A stretch of DNA of 13,960 nucleotides from an uncultured Clostridium sp. (GCA_900555085.1 USJU01000031.1:1-13960), one strand, 5' to 3'. Positions 1 to 7,675 are shown, numbered from the stretch's first letter. Notes: generated from the letters alone by a model not told the origin. A program made the numbers and translations.

Positions 1-568
1 ATTTAGTTTTTTGAGCATTTTCCTTATCTTTTTGAATGCGGTTATAATATCTATCTTCTTCTGAAAATATGCATCCACAGTATTTTTGCATATATAATCC
101 TAGTTCTCGTGCTTTTGCTTGTCCTTCTCTGAAGCCTACTCTAAAGTCTCTGTATAAGAAGTTTAGTCCATATTTTTTTGCTATTTCTTCTGCTTGTGCT
201 TTTAATACTTCATGTTTTTGATATGGGCTTACTAGAAGTGTTGTTGTTATTGTGTCGTACCCATTTTCTTTTGCATATTTTGCTGTTTGTTCTAGTCGTA
301 CTCTGTAGCAATAATTTGAACATCTATTTTCTAAGTCTCCTATTACATTTTTGCAAAATTCATCTAGCCCATAGTTTTCTTCAAATATTGCTTCTACATT
401 TATACTTTTTGTATATTCTTTTAAGCAATCTCTTCTTGCTTTATATTCCATATATGGATGTATGTTTGGGTTATACCAATATACTGTTGGTTCTATTCCT
501 TCTTTTCTTAGTGAGTCTATGCAATACACACTACATGGTGCACAACATGTATGCATTAATAATTTCAT
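1..568 (-). CDS. queH: Epoxyqueuosine reductase QueH, 3' end cut by the window edge
   Basis: QueH (DUF208 family) reduces epoxyqueuosine to queuosine in tRNA, the last step of the pathway, and replaces the unrelated cobalamin-dependent QueG. I read 189 residues from the ATG at 566-568 before the frame leaves the window. Family landmarks are the N-terminal HTCCAPC (residues 6-12), the RC...CYRVRL block (82-92), TTTLLVSPYQKH (108-119), YRDFR (139-143) and the C-terminal YCGC (163-166). The cysteines are expected to bind the iron centres. The middle pair is spaced C83-x3-C87, where I recall CxxC as usual. A good ribosome site (AAGGAG) sits just upstream, and the upstream membrane-protein gene stops 5 nt before this start, so the two should be co-transcribed. 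Family length is about 190-220 residues, so little is missing. Confidence 0.93.
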   Translation of the reverse strand, partial: MKLLMHTCCAPCSVYCIDSLRKEGIEPTVYWYNPNIHPYMEYKARRDCLKEYTKSINVEAIFEENYGLDEFCKNVIGDLENRCSNYCYRVRLEQTAKYAKENGYDTITTTLLVSPYQKHEVLKAQAEEIAKKYGLNFLYRDFRVGFREGQAKARELGLYMQKYCGCIFSEEDRYYNRIQKDKENAQKTK

Positions 569-573
569 TTTTT

Positions 574-2046
574 CTACTCCTTATAATAAACATCAAAAAT
601 TTCTATACTTTCTTGTTTTTCTAAATTTTCTATTATATATTTTCTTACTTCTTCAGGTGTTTGCCAATTTCTGCTTAACCCATCTCTTCTTATTAAAATT
701 TTAACATTACTCATATTTTGTATTTTTTCTATTTGTCCTTGCTCGCCTTTTCCTCCTAAATTGCCTTTATTAAACATATCAAAATCTTTGTTATAGGTAT
801 CTATTGGTATATTATAAAGTGCTGCATCTGAGTCTAATATATATACTTTTTCTTCTGAATTTTTTATATAACTTTCTACATTTTTTATTTTATTTTCTAA
901 TTCCTCTGATATGGCTATATTTTTAAAATGATTTAATGTACTGTAATTATTTTCCTGTTTTAGATATTTGTAATTCTTATAAACACTCCATATTCCTATT
1001 AAAACTAATATTGCAACAGCTAAATATTCACAAAAGAATTTGAAAAATAACTTTATTTTTTTATTTTTCAAAATATTATAAAAGTTTATATATAACACAT
1101 ATCCTATTCCTATTAAGGTTATTGTGCTTCCGATTAAAAAGTGAATATTATCTGAAATTGGAAATGCTACAACAAAATTTGCTATTCCTAAGCAAACTAT
1201 AAATAAAAGTTTTTTATCTTTTTTTATTATTGAATATGTGCTTAATAAAATCATTGAAATAGGTACTATTACAGACAATATTTTTATACTTAATATATCA
1301 GATTTTATTAAATTTATATATGATATTTTGTTGTTAAATGTTTTTATTCCTAATATACAATAATCTATAAAACTATTTATTGCTCCATTAATTGCAAGAT
1401 ATAACATTAATATTATCGTTGAAATTGCTATTCCAATTATAACTGATAATACTTTTATAATATCTTCTTTTTGCCTTGTTTTTATGGCAAAAAGAGTTTT
1501 ATACATTACTATTGCAAAGCATATAAAAGCTCCTGTTGTTTGTTTTGTACATATACACATTCCTGCTAATATTCCAATAATTAAATTTTTGATTTTATTA
1601 GATTTACACTTACTAAATTCTATATTAATTATAACTAAGCTTAAAAATAGTACAAACCAATTATAATCTATGCATAAATATTTTTTTACTAAATAAGCAA
1701 TTACTGCTGTTGTAATTATACTTACACTTCTTTTTATTCCTAATTTTTCTTGTGTTTTGTATATTAAAAATAAATTTAAGCTATTTAGTATAACTGCTAA
1801 TATTCTCATTGTTATTAGCTCATTACATATTCTTAAAAATATTGATTCTATTACTGAAAGCAAGGGTGTTATTACTATATTAAAATCTTTGTATGGAACC
1901 ATTCCTTTTGCTATACAATTTGCAAAATTGTAGTTCCATATTTCATCTAAATCTCCTATTTCTTTGCTAAAAATAAAATAACTTACACAAATTAATATAA
2001 CAAAGAATATTCCTATATCTTCAAATAATTTCTTTTTATTTTTCAT
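574..2046 (-). CDS. Multispanning GT-C-like membrane protein (490 aa)
   Basis: This is a polytopic membrane protein with one N-terminal helix (about residues 10-28), then roughly ten further hydrophobic segments up to about residue 365, and a soluble C-terminal domain of about 120 residues. The loop after helix 1 carries GDLDEIWNYN (31-40), and PYKDF (51-55) follows. An acidic pair in the first extracellular loop is typical of GT-C glycosyltransferases of the PMT/GT39 and ArnT type, which take sugar from a polyprenyl-phosphate donor. Function is inferred from that layout; substrate and acceptor are unknown. The ATG overlaps the ruvB stop by one base (TAATG) behind a GAGGAAA site, and queH follows at once, so it is embedded in a ruvB-queH operon. 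It could also be a membrane protein of other function with the same topology. Confidence 0.8.
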   Translation of the reverse strand: MKNKKKLFEDIGIFFVILICVSYFIFSKEIGDLDEIWNYNFANCIAKGMVPYKDFNIVITPLLSVIESIFLRICNELITMRILAVILNSLNLFLIYKTQEKLGIKRSVSIITTAVIAYLVKKYLCIDYNWFVLFLSLVIINIEFSKCKSNKIKNLIIGILAGMCICTKQTTGAFICFAIVMYKTLFAIKTRQKEDIIKVLSVIIGIAISTIILMLYLAINGAINSFIDYCILGIKTFNNKISYINLIKSDILSIKILSVIVPISMILLSTYSIIKKDKKLLFIVCLGIANFVVAFPISDNIHFLIGSTITLIGIGYVLYINFYNILKNKKIKLFFKFFCEYLAVAILVLIGIWSVYKNYKYLKQENNYSTLNHFKNIAISEELENKIKNVESYIKNSEEKVYILDSDAALYNIPIDTYNKDFDMFNKGNLGGKGEQGQIEKIQNMSNVKILIRRDGLSRNWQTPEEVRKYIIENLEKQESIEIFDVYYKE

Positions 2047-3047
2047 TATTTTTCCTCATATTTATATCCTAAATGTTCGTATGCTCTTGGAAGTGCAATT
2101 CTTCCTCGTGGTGTACGAGATACAAACCCAATTTGCATTAAGTATGGTTCATATACATCTTCTATTGTTTCTATTTCTTCTCCTGTTGATGCTGCTAGTG
2201 ATTCTATTCCTACTGGTCCACCATTGTATTGTTCTATTAATACTTGAAGAACATTTCTATCTGTTCTATCTAGTCCAAGTTCATCTATTTCTAACTTATT
2301 TAATGCTAGTTTTGCAATTTTTAAATCTATATTTCCATCACCTAATACTAATGCATAATCTCTAACTCTTTTTAGTACTCTATTTGCTATACGTGGTGTT
2401 CCTCTTGAACGTCTTGCGATTTCCATTGCAGCATCTTCTTCTATTTCTATTCCTAGAATTTTACTTGACCTTTTTACTATTGTGCATAAGTCTTCTGGTG
2501 TATATAGTTCTAATCTTTCTACAATTCCAAATCTATCACGAAGAGGTGTTGTAAGTGAACCTGCTTTTGTTGTTGCTCCAATTAAAGTAAATTTGGGCAA
2601 GTCTAATCTTATAGACCTTGCTGTTGGGCCTTTTCCTATCATAATATCTAAAGAAAAATCTTCTAATGCAGGATATAATATCTCTTCTACATTTTTATTT
2701 AGACGATGTATTTCATCTATAAATAATACATCGTTTTCTTGCAGATTTGTAAGAAGTGATGCTAAATCTCCTGCTTTTTCTATAACAGGTCCGGAGGTTA
2801 TTTTAATATTTGAACCCATTTCATTTGCGATTATATTTGAAAGTGTTGTTTTTCCAAGACCTGGAGGTCCATATAATAAAACATGGTCTAAAGAGTCTCC
2901 TCTTTTTTTCGCCGCTTCTATATAAATTTTCATATTTTCTTTTACTATTGTTTGACCTGTATAATCATCCAAAGTTTGAGGCCTTAGAGATTTTTCTAAA
3001 ACTTCTTCCTCTATGTTTTCTATATTTGGATTTGTAATTTCGTCCAT
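2046..3047 (-). CDS. ruvB: Holliday junction branch-migration helicase RuvB (333 aa)
   Basis: RuvB is the hexameric AAA+ motor that drives branch migration of Holliday junctions together with RuvA. Seen here, numbered from the ATG at 3045-3047: Walker A GPPGLGKT (60-67), Walker B DEIHR (111-115), the sensor-1 region GATT (157-160), the arginine-finger segment LRDRFG (169-174), and a C-terminal winged-helix region containing GGPVG. A longer reading from 3071 adds eight residues. I prefer 3047 because an AAGGTGG site lies 4 nt upstream, the 3071 codon has no ribosome site, and the predicted transcription start (~3066) would fall downstream of it. The 333-aa length fits the family. No ruvA or ruvC lies directly upstream; rfbB and a terminator are there instead. 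Confidence 0.97.
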   Translation of the reverse strand: MDEITNPNIENIEEEVLEKSLRPQTLDDYTGQTIVKENMKIYIEAAKKRGDSLDHVLLYGPPGLGKTTLSNIIANEMGSNIKITSGPVIEKAGDLASLLTNLQENDVLFIDEIHRLNKNVEEILYPALEDFSLDIMIGKGPTARSIRLDLPKFTLIGATTKAGSLTTPLRDRFGIVERLELYTPEDLCTIVKRSSKILGIEIEEDAAMEIARRSRGTPRIANRVLKRVRDYALVLGDGNIDLKIAKLALNKLEIDELGLDRTDRNVLQVLIEQYNGGPVGIESLAASTGEEIETIEDVYEPYLMQIGFVSRTPRGRIALPRAYEHLGYKYEEK

Positions 3048-3072
3048 TTTACCACCTTTTAATTTTTTCATA

Positions 3073-3101
3073 ATAATATCATTTAATAGCTAAAATTACA
3101 A
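3073..3101 (-). promoter_or_regulatory. Predicted sigma-A promoter of ruvB
   Basis: On the minus strand, a -35 box TTGTAA (3096-3101) is followed by a 17-nt spacer and a -10 box TATTAT (3073-3078). TGA directly precedes the -10, giving an extended -10. Transcription would begin near 3066, leaving a ~19-nt leader before the ATG at 3047. This supports the shorter ruvB start. The -35 lies just past the T-tract of the rfbB terminator. Confidence 0.55.
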
Positions 3102-3102
3102 T

Positions 3103-3142
3103 AAAAAAGTAAGTATATTACAATTAATTTACTTACTTTTTT
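3103..3142 (-). terminator. Rho-independent terminator after rfbB
   Basis: A perfect inverted repeat pairs AAAAAAGTAAGTA (3103-3115) with TACTTACTTTTTT (3130-3142) across a 14-nt loop. Read on the minus strand, the hairpin ends in a six-T tract and starts 12 nt past the rfbB stop. The A-run on the other arm makes it potentially bidirectional, but no convergent gene is present. It separates the rhamnose operon from ruvB. Confidence 0.8.
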
Positions 3143-3154
3143 GTTTTCTAACTT

Positions 3155-4123
3155 TTATTTAAGCCATTCAGGATTATTTATGTACCAATCTATTGTTTTT
3201 ATTATTCCATCTTCAAATTTTGTTTTTGGTTCCCATCCTAGTTCATTTTTAATTTTTGTTGGATCTATTGCATATCTGTAATCATGACCTTTTCTGTCTT
3301 CTACATATTCTATTAGATCTTCTGATTTTCCTAATTGTTTTAAAATTAATTTAACTATTTCTATATTTCTTTTTTCGTTGTGTCCACCTATGTTGTATCT
3401 TTCTCCTTTTTTACCATTGTGGAATACTAAGTCTATTGCTTCACAGTGGTCTTCAACATATAACCAGTCTCTAACATTTTTTCCTGTTCCATATACTGGT
3501 AATTTTTCATTATTCATTGCTAATTTTATCATGTGTGGTATTAATTTTTCGTTGTGTTGATATGGTCCATAGTTATTTGAACAGTTTGTTACATTTACAT
3601 TCATTTTATATGTTTCACAATATGCAAATGCAATTAAATCTGAACTTGCTTTTGATGATGAATATGGACTACTTGGTTTTATAGGTGATTTTTCTGTAAA
3701 GTATCCTTCTTCTCCTAATGCTCCATATACTTCATCTGTTGATACGTGTAAGAATTTATTTTCGCTACCTTCTCCCCAAGCTCTTTTAGCTGCTTCTAAT
3801 AATGTATGTGTTCCCATTACATTTGTTTGAGTGAAAATGAATGGATTTTTTATACTGTTATCTACATGAGATTCTGCTGCAAAATGAATTACTCCATCTA
3901 TATTATATTTTTCAAATAAGCTTGTAACAAATTCAAAATCGCATATATCTCCTTTTTCAAATTTAATTTTGTCTTGAACTTTTTTTAGATTGTCCATATT
4001 TCCTGCATATGTTAATTTATCTAATACAATTACATTATATTCTGGATGTTTGTTTACAAAGTATTTTGCAAAGTTTGCTCCTATGAAACCTGCAGCTCCT
4101 GTTACTAAAATATTTTTACTCAT
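3155..4123 (-). CDS. rfbB: dTDP-glucose 4,6-dehydratase RmlB/RfbB (322 aa)
   Basis: This enzyme is step two of dTDP-L-rhamnose synthesis: it converts dTDP-glucose to dTDP-4-keto-6-deoxyglucose using bound NAD. It is an extended short-chain dehydrogenase. The NAD-binding glycine motif is GAAGFIG (9-15), the catalytic Thr-Asp-Glu is T129-D130-E131 in STDEVYG, and the catalytic YxxxK is Y154/K158 in YSSSK. The Asp-Glu pair distinguishes dehydratases from simple epimerases. Length is slightly shorter than the ~350 aa of many homologues but no motif is missing. The start overlaps the end of the upstream GT-C-like gene by 8 bp, behind an AAGGA site, so they are translationally linked. It is the last gene before a terminator. 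Confidence 0.97.
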   Translation of the reverse strand: MSKNILVTGAAGFIGANFAKYFVNKHPEYNVIVLDKLTYAGNMDNLKKVQDKIKFEKGDICDFEFVTSLFEKYNIDGVIHFAAESHVDNSIKNPFIFTQTNVMGTHTLLEAAKRAWGEGSENKFLHVSTDEVYGALGEEGYFTEKSPIKPSSPYSSSKASSDLIAFAYCETYKMNVNVTNCSNNYGPYQHNEKLIPHMIKLAMNNEKLPVYGTGKNVRDWLYVEDHCEAIDLVFHNGKKGERYNIGGHNEKRNIEIVKLILKQLGKSEDLIEYVEDRKGHDYRYAIDPTKIKNELGWEPKTKFEDGIIKTIDWYINNPEWLK

Positions 4124-5951
4124 TTATATCAATCCTTTCTAATTTTAAGTTTTCTTTTCCATTATCTTTTATTACTTTATATGTTGCTTTTTTCTCTATT
4201 TTTTCATTAAATAATTCTTGATAATTATTATTAAAATAGTCGTCTGTTGCTCGTATATATACGTAATCATATGTATTATACAAAATATTTTCAAATTGTT
4301 CTTTTTCGTTTTGGGCAAAATTATTTCCGAAATATATTCCCATTTCTACATTGTTTTCTGGTAACATATAATACTTAAATTTATTGTCTTCTAATTGTTG
4401 ATTTATTACATATATTTTACTATTTGCTGGTATCTCTTGTTTTAATTTATTGGTTTCTTCTATTATGGTTGATAATTCTTTTTTCATTTTGTAGTTATAA
4501 AATCCTGAATTTATTGTTATATTTGCTATATCTTTCAATGGTGTTAATGCTAATATAATTATCATTAGCACTGTAATATCTCTTTTATAATCAGCACTTT
4601 TGCTATCAATTACTAATGCTATAAAGGTCATTAGCATAGCAATATAATAAGAACTCATGTATCTGCTAAACGAGTTATGTGTTAATGCTTCTTGCATATT
4701 AAATTTTGTAAAATATGCTAGTTGCAAAAATCCAATATATAATATTAGTCCTCCAAAAGTATATATTGAAACGTTTTTTGCCTTATTATTTTTCTTGTAT
4801 AATAATACAAAGCCAAATGCTAACAACAATGTAAATCCACCTATACTTAATTGAATATATGAATTAATCAAACTTCCTTTTATTAACATTGTAATTAAAT
4901 TATCTTGTATCATATCTGCCATTAATGAACTAGATGTTGTTTTCATTGAGGCTGTAAAGAAACTTGTTATAAATTTTTTTATTCCTGTTTCATCAAGTTT
5001 ACTCTCAGAGATAATATTTATATTGTCTTCCCTTGTAATATTTAAGTTTTTATATATATTCCAAGATGCTAAACTGCTTAATATAAGTAAAAATATAATT
5101 ATTTTACTTATACATTTCTTTTTATCTATTTTTTCCTTATTTCTAATTTGTTTTATTGCATCATATGCAAAGAAACAAATTAGTGTTGTTATTGCAATAT
5201 AAAATCCTGTTCCTTTTGTTAGAGCTAACACAAATAATGCTACTACAAGTGAATATGTATATTTTGTGTTAAATATTCTTTCTACAAATATATAGCCTAA
5301 TAATAATCCTAATATTGCATCTGCATATGGAGCCTCATAAAAATATGTTTCTGAAAAGATTCCTGGCAAGCATATAATAATTATACTTAAAGCTAAATTA
5401 TATATTAAGCTCTTTTCTTTTTTTATATTGAATAATGGCAATAATAGTGAAAATGAGAAAATATATAATCCAAACATTTCTATTCCTTGAGTATAATTTC
5501 CTATTAATTTACAACAATAATATTGCCATATAGTTGGCACCGGCGGATACCAATCTGTTTCATATATATTTGTAATAAACATTTTCTTAGTAAATAAACT
5601 CCAACAGGTAAATTCATCCCATATATTTGAAATTCTTTCATATGTTGTTATTGATAAAACAAAATATACTATGCTAAAGAAAATTGTTCCAAAGTCTACC
5701 AGCGTGTTTCTTTGTGTTTTATTCATTTTTACAAGTGCATATATTCCTAATAGTATTGATATAACTGAAGTTGTAATTACTCCTATTAATAGAATATTAA
5801 AGAGTCCAAATACATATAACACTGCTATATTTGTTAATATATCTATTGATATTGAACTACTTAAGCTTTTCTTTGTTTTGTATGAAATGAATGTGCTTCC
5901 TAACATAATAACAAAGTATAGCATAATATAGCCTATAATTATTCTTATCAT
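4116..5951 (-). CDS. Large multispanning GT-C-like membrane protein (611 aa)
   Basis: I see about a dozen hydrophobic segments from residue 1 to about 480 (for example 4-22, 37-75, 85-103), then a soluble C-terminal stretch of about 130 residues. A loop after the early helices reads IWDEFTCWSLF (110-120), and YPPVPTIWQYY (135-145) follows. The acidic loop motif and overall layout match clostridial polysaccharide-locus proteins of GT-C type, which use polyprenyl-linked sugars at the outer membrane face. The exact reaction is not deducible; a polymerase or modifying transferase are both possible. The gene lies 18 bp after rfbC and overlaps rfbB, sitting inside the rhamnose pathway operon. This makes a role with a rhamnose-containing glycan likely. 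Its ribosome site is a modest AGGGG. Confidence 0.82.
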   Translation of the reverse strand: MIRIIIGYIMLYFVIMLGSTFISYKTKKSLSSSISIDILTNIAVLYVFGLFNILLIGVITTSVISILLGIYALVKMNKTQRNTLVDFGTIFFSIVYFVLSITTYERISNIWDEFTCWSLFTKKMFITNIYETDWYPPVPTIWQYYCCKLIGNYTQGIEMFGLYIFSFSLLLPLFNIKKEKSLIYNLALSIIIICLPGIFSETYFYEAPYADAILGLLLGYIFVERIFNTKYTYSLVVALFVLALTKGTGFYIAITTLICFFAYDAIKQIRNKEKIDKKKCISKIIIFLLILSSLASWNIYKNLNITREDNINIISESKLDETGIKKFITSFFTASMKTTSSSLMADMIQDNLITMLIKGSLINSYIQLSIGGFTLLLAFGFVLLYKKNNKAKNVSIYTFGGLILYIGFLQLAYFTKFNMQEALTHNSFSRYMSSYYIAMLMTFIALVIDSKSADYKRDITVLMIIILALTPLKDIANITINSGFYNYKMKKELSTIIEETNKLKQEIPANSKIYVINQQLEDNKFKYYMLPENNVEMGIYFGNNFAQNEKEQFENILYNTYDYVYIRATDDYFNNNYQELFNEKIEKKATYKVIKDNGKENLKLERIDINE

Positions 5952-5969
5952 TTTTATCCCCTATTGTTT

Positions 5970-6548
5970 TTATAAATCTTTATATAAATCTGTTTCTTTT
6001 AATTCTTTAAGTGATGGCCATTTTGCATCTTTTTCAGATGTTAATAACTCTTTAGGATTAATATCTCCAAAAGGCCAATCTATTGCTACATCTGCATCAT
6101 TCCATGCTAGTCCACCTTCTGCTTCTGGTGTATAAATATTATCTATTTTGTAAGCAAATTCTGCTTCATCTGATAATACTAGAAATCCATGTGCAAATCC
6201 TCTTGGTATCATAAACATTTTTTTATTTTCTTCTGTTAGTATAATTCCTTCCCATTTTCCATATGTTTTACTTCCTGGTCTTAAATCTACTGCTACGTCA
6301 AAAACTTCTCCTTTTATACATCTAACAAGTTTTGCTTGAGAATTCTTTTTTTGAAAATGTAATCCTCTTAGAACTCCTTTTTTAGATTTTGATTGGTTAT
6401 CTTGTATGAAGTTGTAATTTAGACCTATTTCTTCGAAGTCTGCTTTGTTGTATGTTTCCATGAAGTATCCTCTGTTGTCTCCAAATACTGTTGGTTCTAC
6501 AATATATACACCTTCAATAGAAGTTTCTGTTTTTTTAAATTTTCCCAT
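5970..6548 (-). CDS. rfbC: dTDP-4-dehydrorhamnose 3,5-epimerase RmlC/RfbC (192 aa)
   Basis: RmlC is a cupin that epimerises C3 and C5 of the 4-keto-6-deoxyglucose ring, step three of dTDP-rhamnose synthesis. The family core is plain: GVLRGLHFQ (58-66) with substrate-binding R61 and catalytic-base H64, K73 in QAKLVR, PRGFAHGF (115-122) and Y139 in the NIYTPEAEGG block. Length is normal for the family, and the C-terminal region with DADVAIDWP is intact. An AAGGAG site precedes the ATG by about 8 nt. Unlike the tightly packed rfbD-rfbA pair, it is separated from rfbA by about 236 bp of structured non-coding DNA. Confidence 0.97.
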   Translation of the reverse strand: MGKFKKTETSIEGVYIVEPTVFGDNRGYFMETYNKADFEEIGLNYNFIQDNQSKSKKGVLRGLHFQKKNSQAKLVRCIKGEVFDVAVDLRPGSKTYGKWEGIILTEENKKMFMIPRGFAHGFLVLSDEAEFAYKIDNIYTPEAEGGLAWNDADVAIDWPFGDINPKELLTSEKDAKWPSLKELKETDLYKDL

Positions 6549-6576
6549 TTTTTAATCTCCTTTTTTTATTTTATAC

Positions 6577-6582
6577 ATTATA
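6577..6582 (-). promoter_or_regulatory. Possible -10 box upstream of rfbC
   Basis: A perfect TATAAT on the minus strand would place a start near 6570, giving a ~22-nt leader that matches the other promoters of the window. No -35 of quality is found 15-18 nt upstream, and the region is so AT-rich that the hexamer could be chance. If real, rfbC, the GT-C gene and rfbB could be transcribed apart from rfbD-rfbA. Confidence 0.3.
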
Positions 6583-6586
6583 ATAT

Positions 6587-6726
6587 TAAGTAAAATAACA
6601 AATATTTTCAAATTCCGTTCTCCAAACGTTTTAAGACAGATAAAATATTCAAACCTTTGTGCCACGGTCTCTAATTATATGTAATAGTCGGGTCGAACTC
6701 GTTTTCAAATATTTTTATTTTACTTA
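6587..6726 (-). other. Non-coding structured element in the rfbA-rfbC spacer
   Basis: A 12-bp perfect inverted repeat pairs TAAGTAAAATAA (6587-6598) with 6715-6726. After one unpaired base it continues as an 8-bp AAATATTT pairing (6600-6607 with 6707-6714). The enclosed 99 nt contain about 36 G/C by hand count, against 9 of 72 in the adjacent stretch 6713-6784. On the minus strand the interior can form a hairpin of CUAUUA with UAAUUAG (6671-6687) and one of AGACC with GGUUU (6651-6670). The pairings AAACG with CGUUU and GUUC with GAAC would have to be pseudoknotted or alternative. No open reading frame with a ribosome site was seen. It may be a cis-acting RNA or a small non-autonomous mobile element; I do not recognise the class. 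Confidence 0.5.
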
Positions 6727-6728
6727 TT

Positions 6729-6765
6729 TATCCAAAAATATTTATTTTTAAAGTATTTTTGGATA
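6729..6765 (-). repeat. 12-bp perfect hairpin after rfbA
   Basis: TATCCAAAAATA (6729-6740) pairs perfectly with 6754-6765 across a 13-nt loop. In the minus-strand transcript it forms about 20 nt after the rfbA stop. The next bases are A-rich rather than a U-tract, so it is not a canonical terminator. It could be an mRNA-stability hairpin, or act with the larger inverted repeat that starts 2 nt further on. Confidence 0.5.
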
Positions 6766-6784
6766 CTCTCTTAAATATAAAAAT

Positions 6785-7675
6785 TTACTCTTCTCCAAAT
6801 TTATTTAAAGCAATGTCTTTTAGGTATTGTCCGTATTCAGTTTTTATGTATTGGTCTGCTAGTGTTGATAATTCTTCTGCTGTTATCCATCCGTTTTTAT
6901 ATGCTATTTCGTCTGGTGAACATATTTGTAATCCTTGTCTTTTTTCTATTGTTTGTACAAAGCTTGCTGTTTCTATTAATGCATCATGTGTTCCTGTATC
7001 AAACCATGTCATTCCTCTTCCTAGTTTTTCTACTTTAAGTTGTTTTCTGTTCATATATTCTTCGTTTATTGTTGTTATTTCTATTTCTCCTCTTGCTGAT
7101 GGTTTAACATTTTTGGCAATTTCTATAACGTCATTTGTATAGAAATATAGTCCTGGTACTGCGTAGTTTGATTTTGGTTTTTCTGGTTTTTCTTCTATTG
7201 ATATTGCTTGTCCCTCATTATTTATCTCTACTACTCCATATGCTCTTGGATCTTTTACATAGTAACCAAATATTGTTGCTTCTTCTTCTCTTTCGTTTGC
7301 AGATTTTAATTTTTCTGCAAAGTGCTCACCATAAAACATGTTGTCTCCTAAAATCATTGCAACATTGTCATTGCCTATGAATTTTTCTCCAATTATAAAT
7401 GCTTCTGCTAATCCTCGTGGTTTATCTTGAATAGCATATTCAAAGTTCATTCCCCACTTACTGCCATCTCCAAGTAATGATTTAAATGTTTCGTTGTCTC
7501 TTGGTGTTGTAATTATTAGAACATCTTTTATTTTTGCCTCCATTAATACAGATAATGGATAGTATATCATAGGTTTATCATATACTGGCATAATTTGTTT
7601 TGATATAGCTATTGTTAATGGGTATAGTCTTGTTCCACTTCCTCCTGCTAATATAATTCCTTTTCTATTCTTCAT
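6785..7675 (-). CDS. rfbA: Glucose-1-phosphate thymidylyltransferase RmlA/RfbA (296 aa)
   Basis: RmlA joins glucose-1-phosphate to dTTP, giving dTDP-glucose, the first and usually feedback-regulated step of dTDP-rhamnose synthesis. The nucleotidyltransferase signature GGSGTRLYPLT (11-21) is intact, with K26 in SKQ. It is followed by a GDN metal-site motif (D111), the EEKP sugar-binding motif (161-164) and the second metal aspartate D226 in WFDTGTH. Length agrees with the ~290-residue family norm, including the C-terminal KTEYGQYL. Its ATG lies 11 bp inside the end of rfbD behind a GGAGG site, so translation of the two is coupled. The rest of the pathway resumes after the structured spacer. 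Confidence 0.98.
   Translation of the reverse strand: MKNRKGIILAGGSGTRLYPLTIAISKQIMPVYDKPMIYYPLSVLMEAKIKDVLIITTPRDNETFKSLLGDGSKWGMNFEYAIQDKPRGLAEAFIIGEKFIGNDNVAMILGDNMFYGEHFAEKLKSANEREEEATIFGYYVKDPRAYGVVEINNEGQAISIEEKPEKPKSNYAVPGLYFYTNDVIEIAKNVKPSARGEIEITTINEEYMNRKQLKVEKLGRGMTWFDTGTHDALIETASFVQTIEKRQGLQICSPDEIAYKNGWITAEELSTLADQYIKTEYGQYLKDIALNKFGEE

Noticed and set aside
178..704. Plus-strand open frames rich in Leu and Phe
   Set aside because: They lie opposite queH and the GT-C gene, lack ribosome sites and have the composition expected from the reverse of A-rich codons; the same applies to the other plus-strand frames.
3048..3071. Eight-residue N-terminal extension of RuvB
   Set aside because: No ribosome site upstream of 3071, and the predicted transcription start lies downstream of it.
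6617..6706. tRNA-like or T-box-like sequence (GTTCGA, GTGGCAC) in the rfbA-rfbC spacer
   Set aside because: No cloverleaf or acceptor stem can be drawn, the T-box core is not matched, and no aminoacyl-tRNA synthetase or amino-acid gene follows.
6600..6706. Integron attC site
   Set aside because: The inverted-repeat layout is superficially similar, but I could not place the paired core boxes, and no integrase or gene cassette is nearby.
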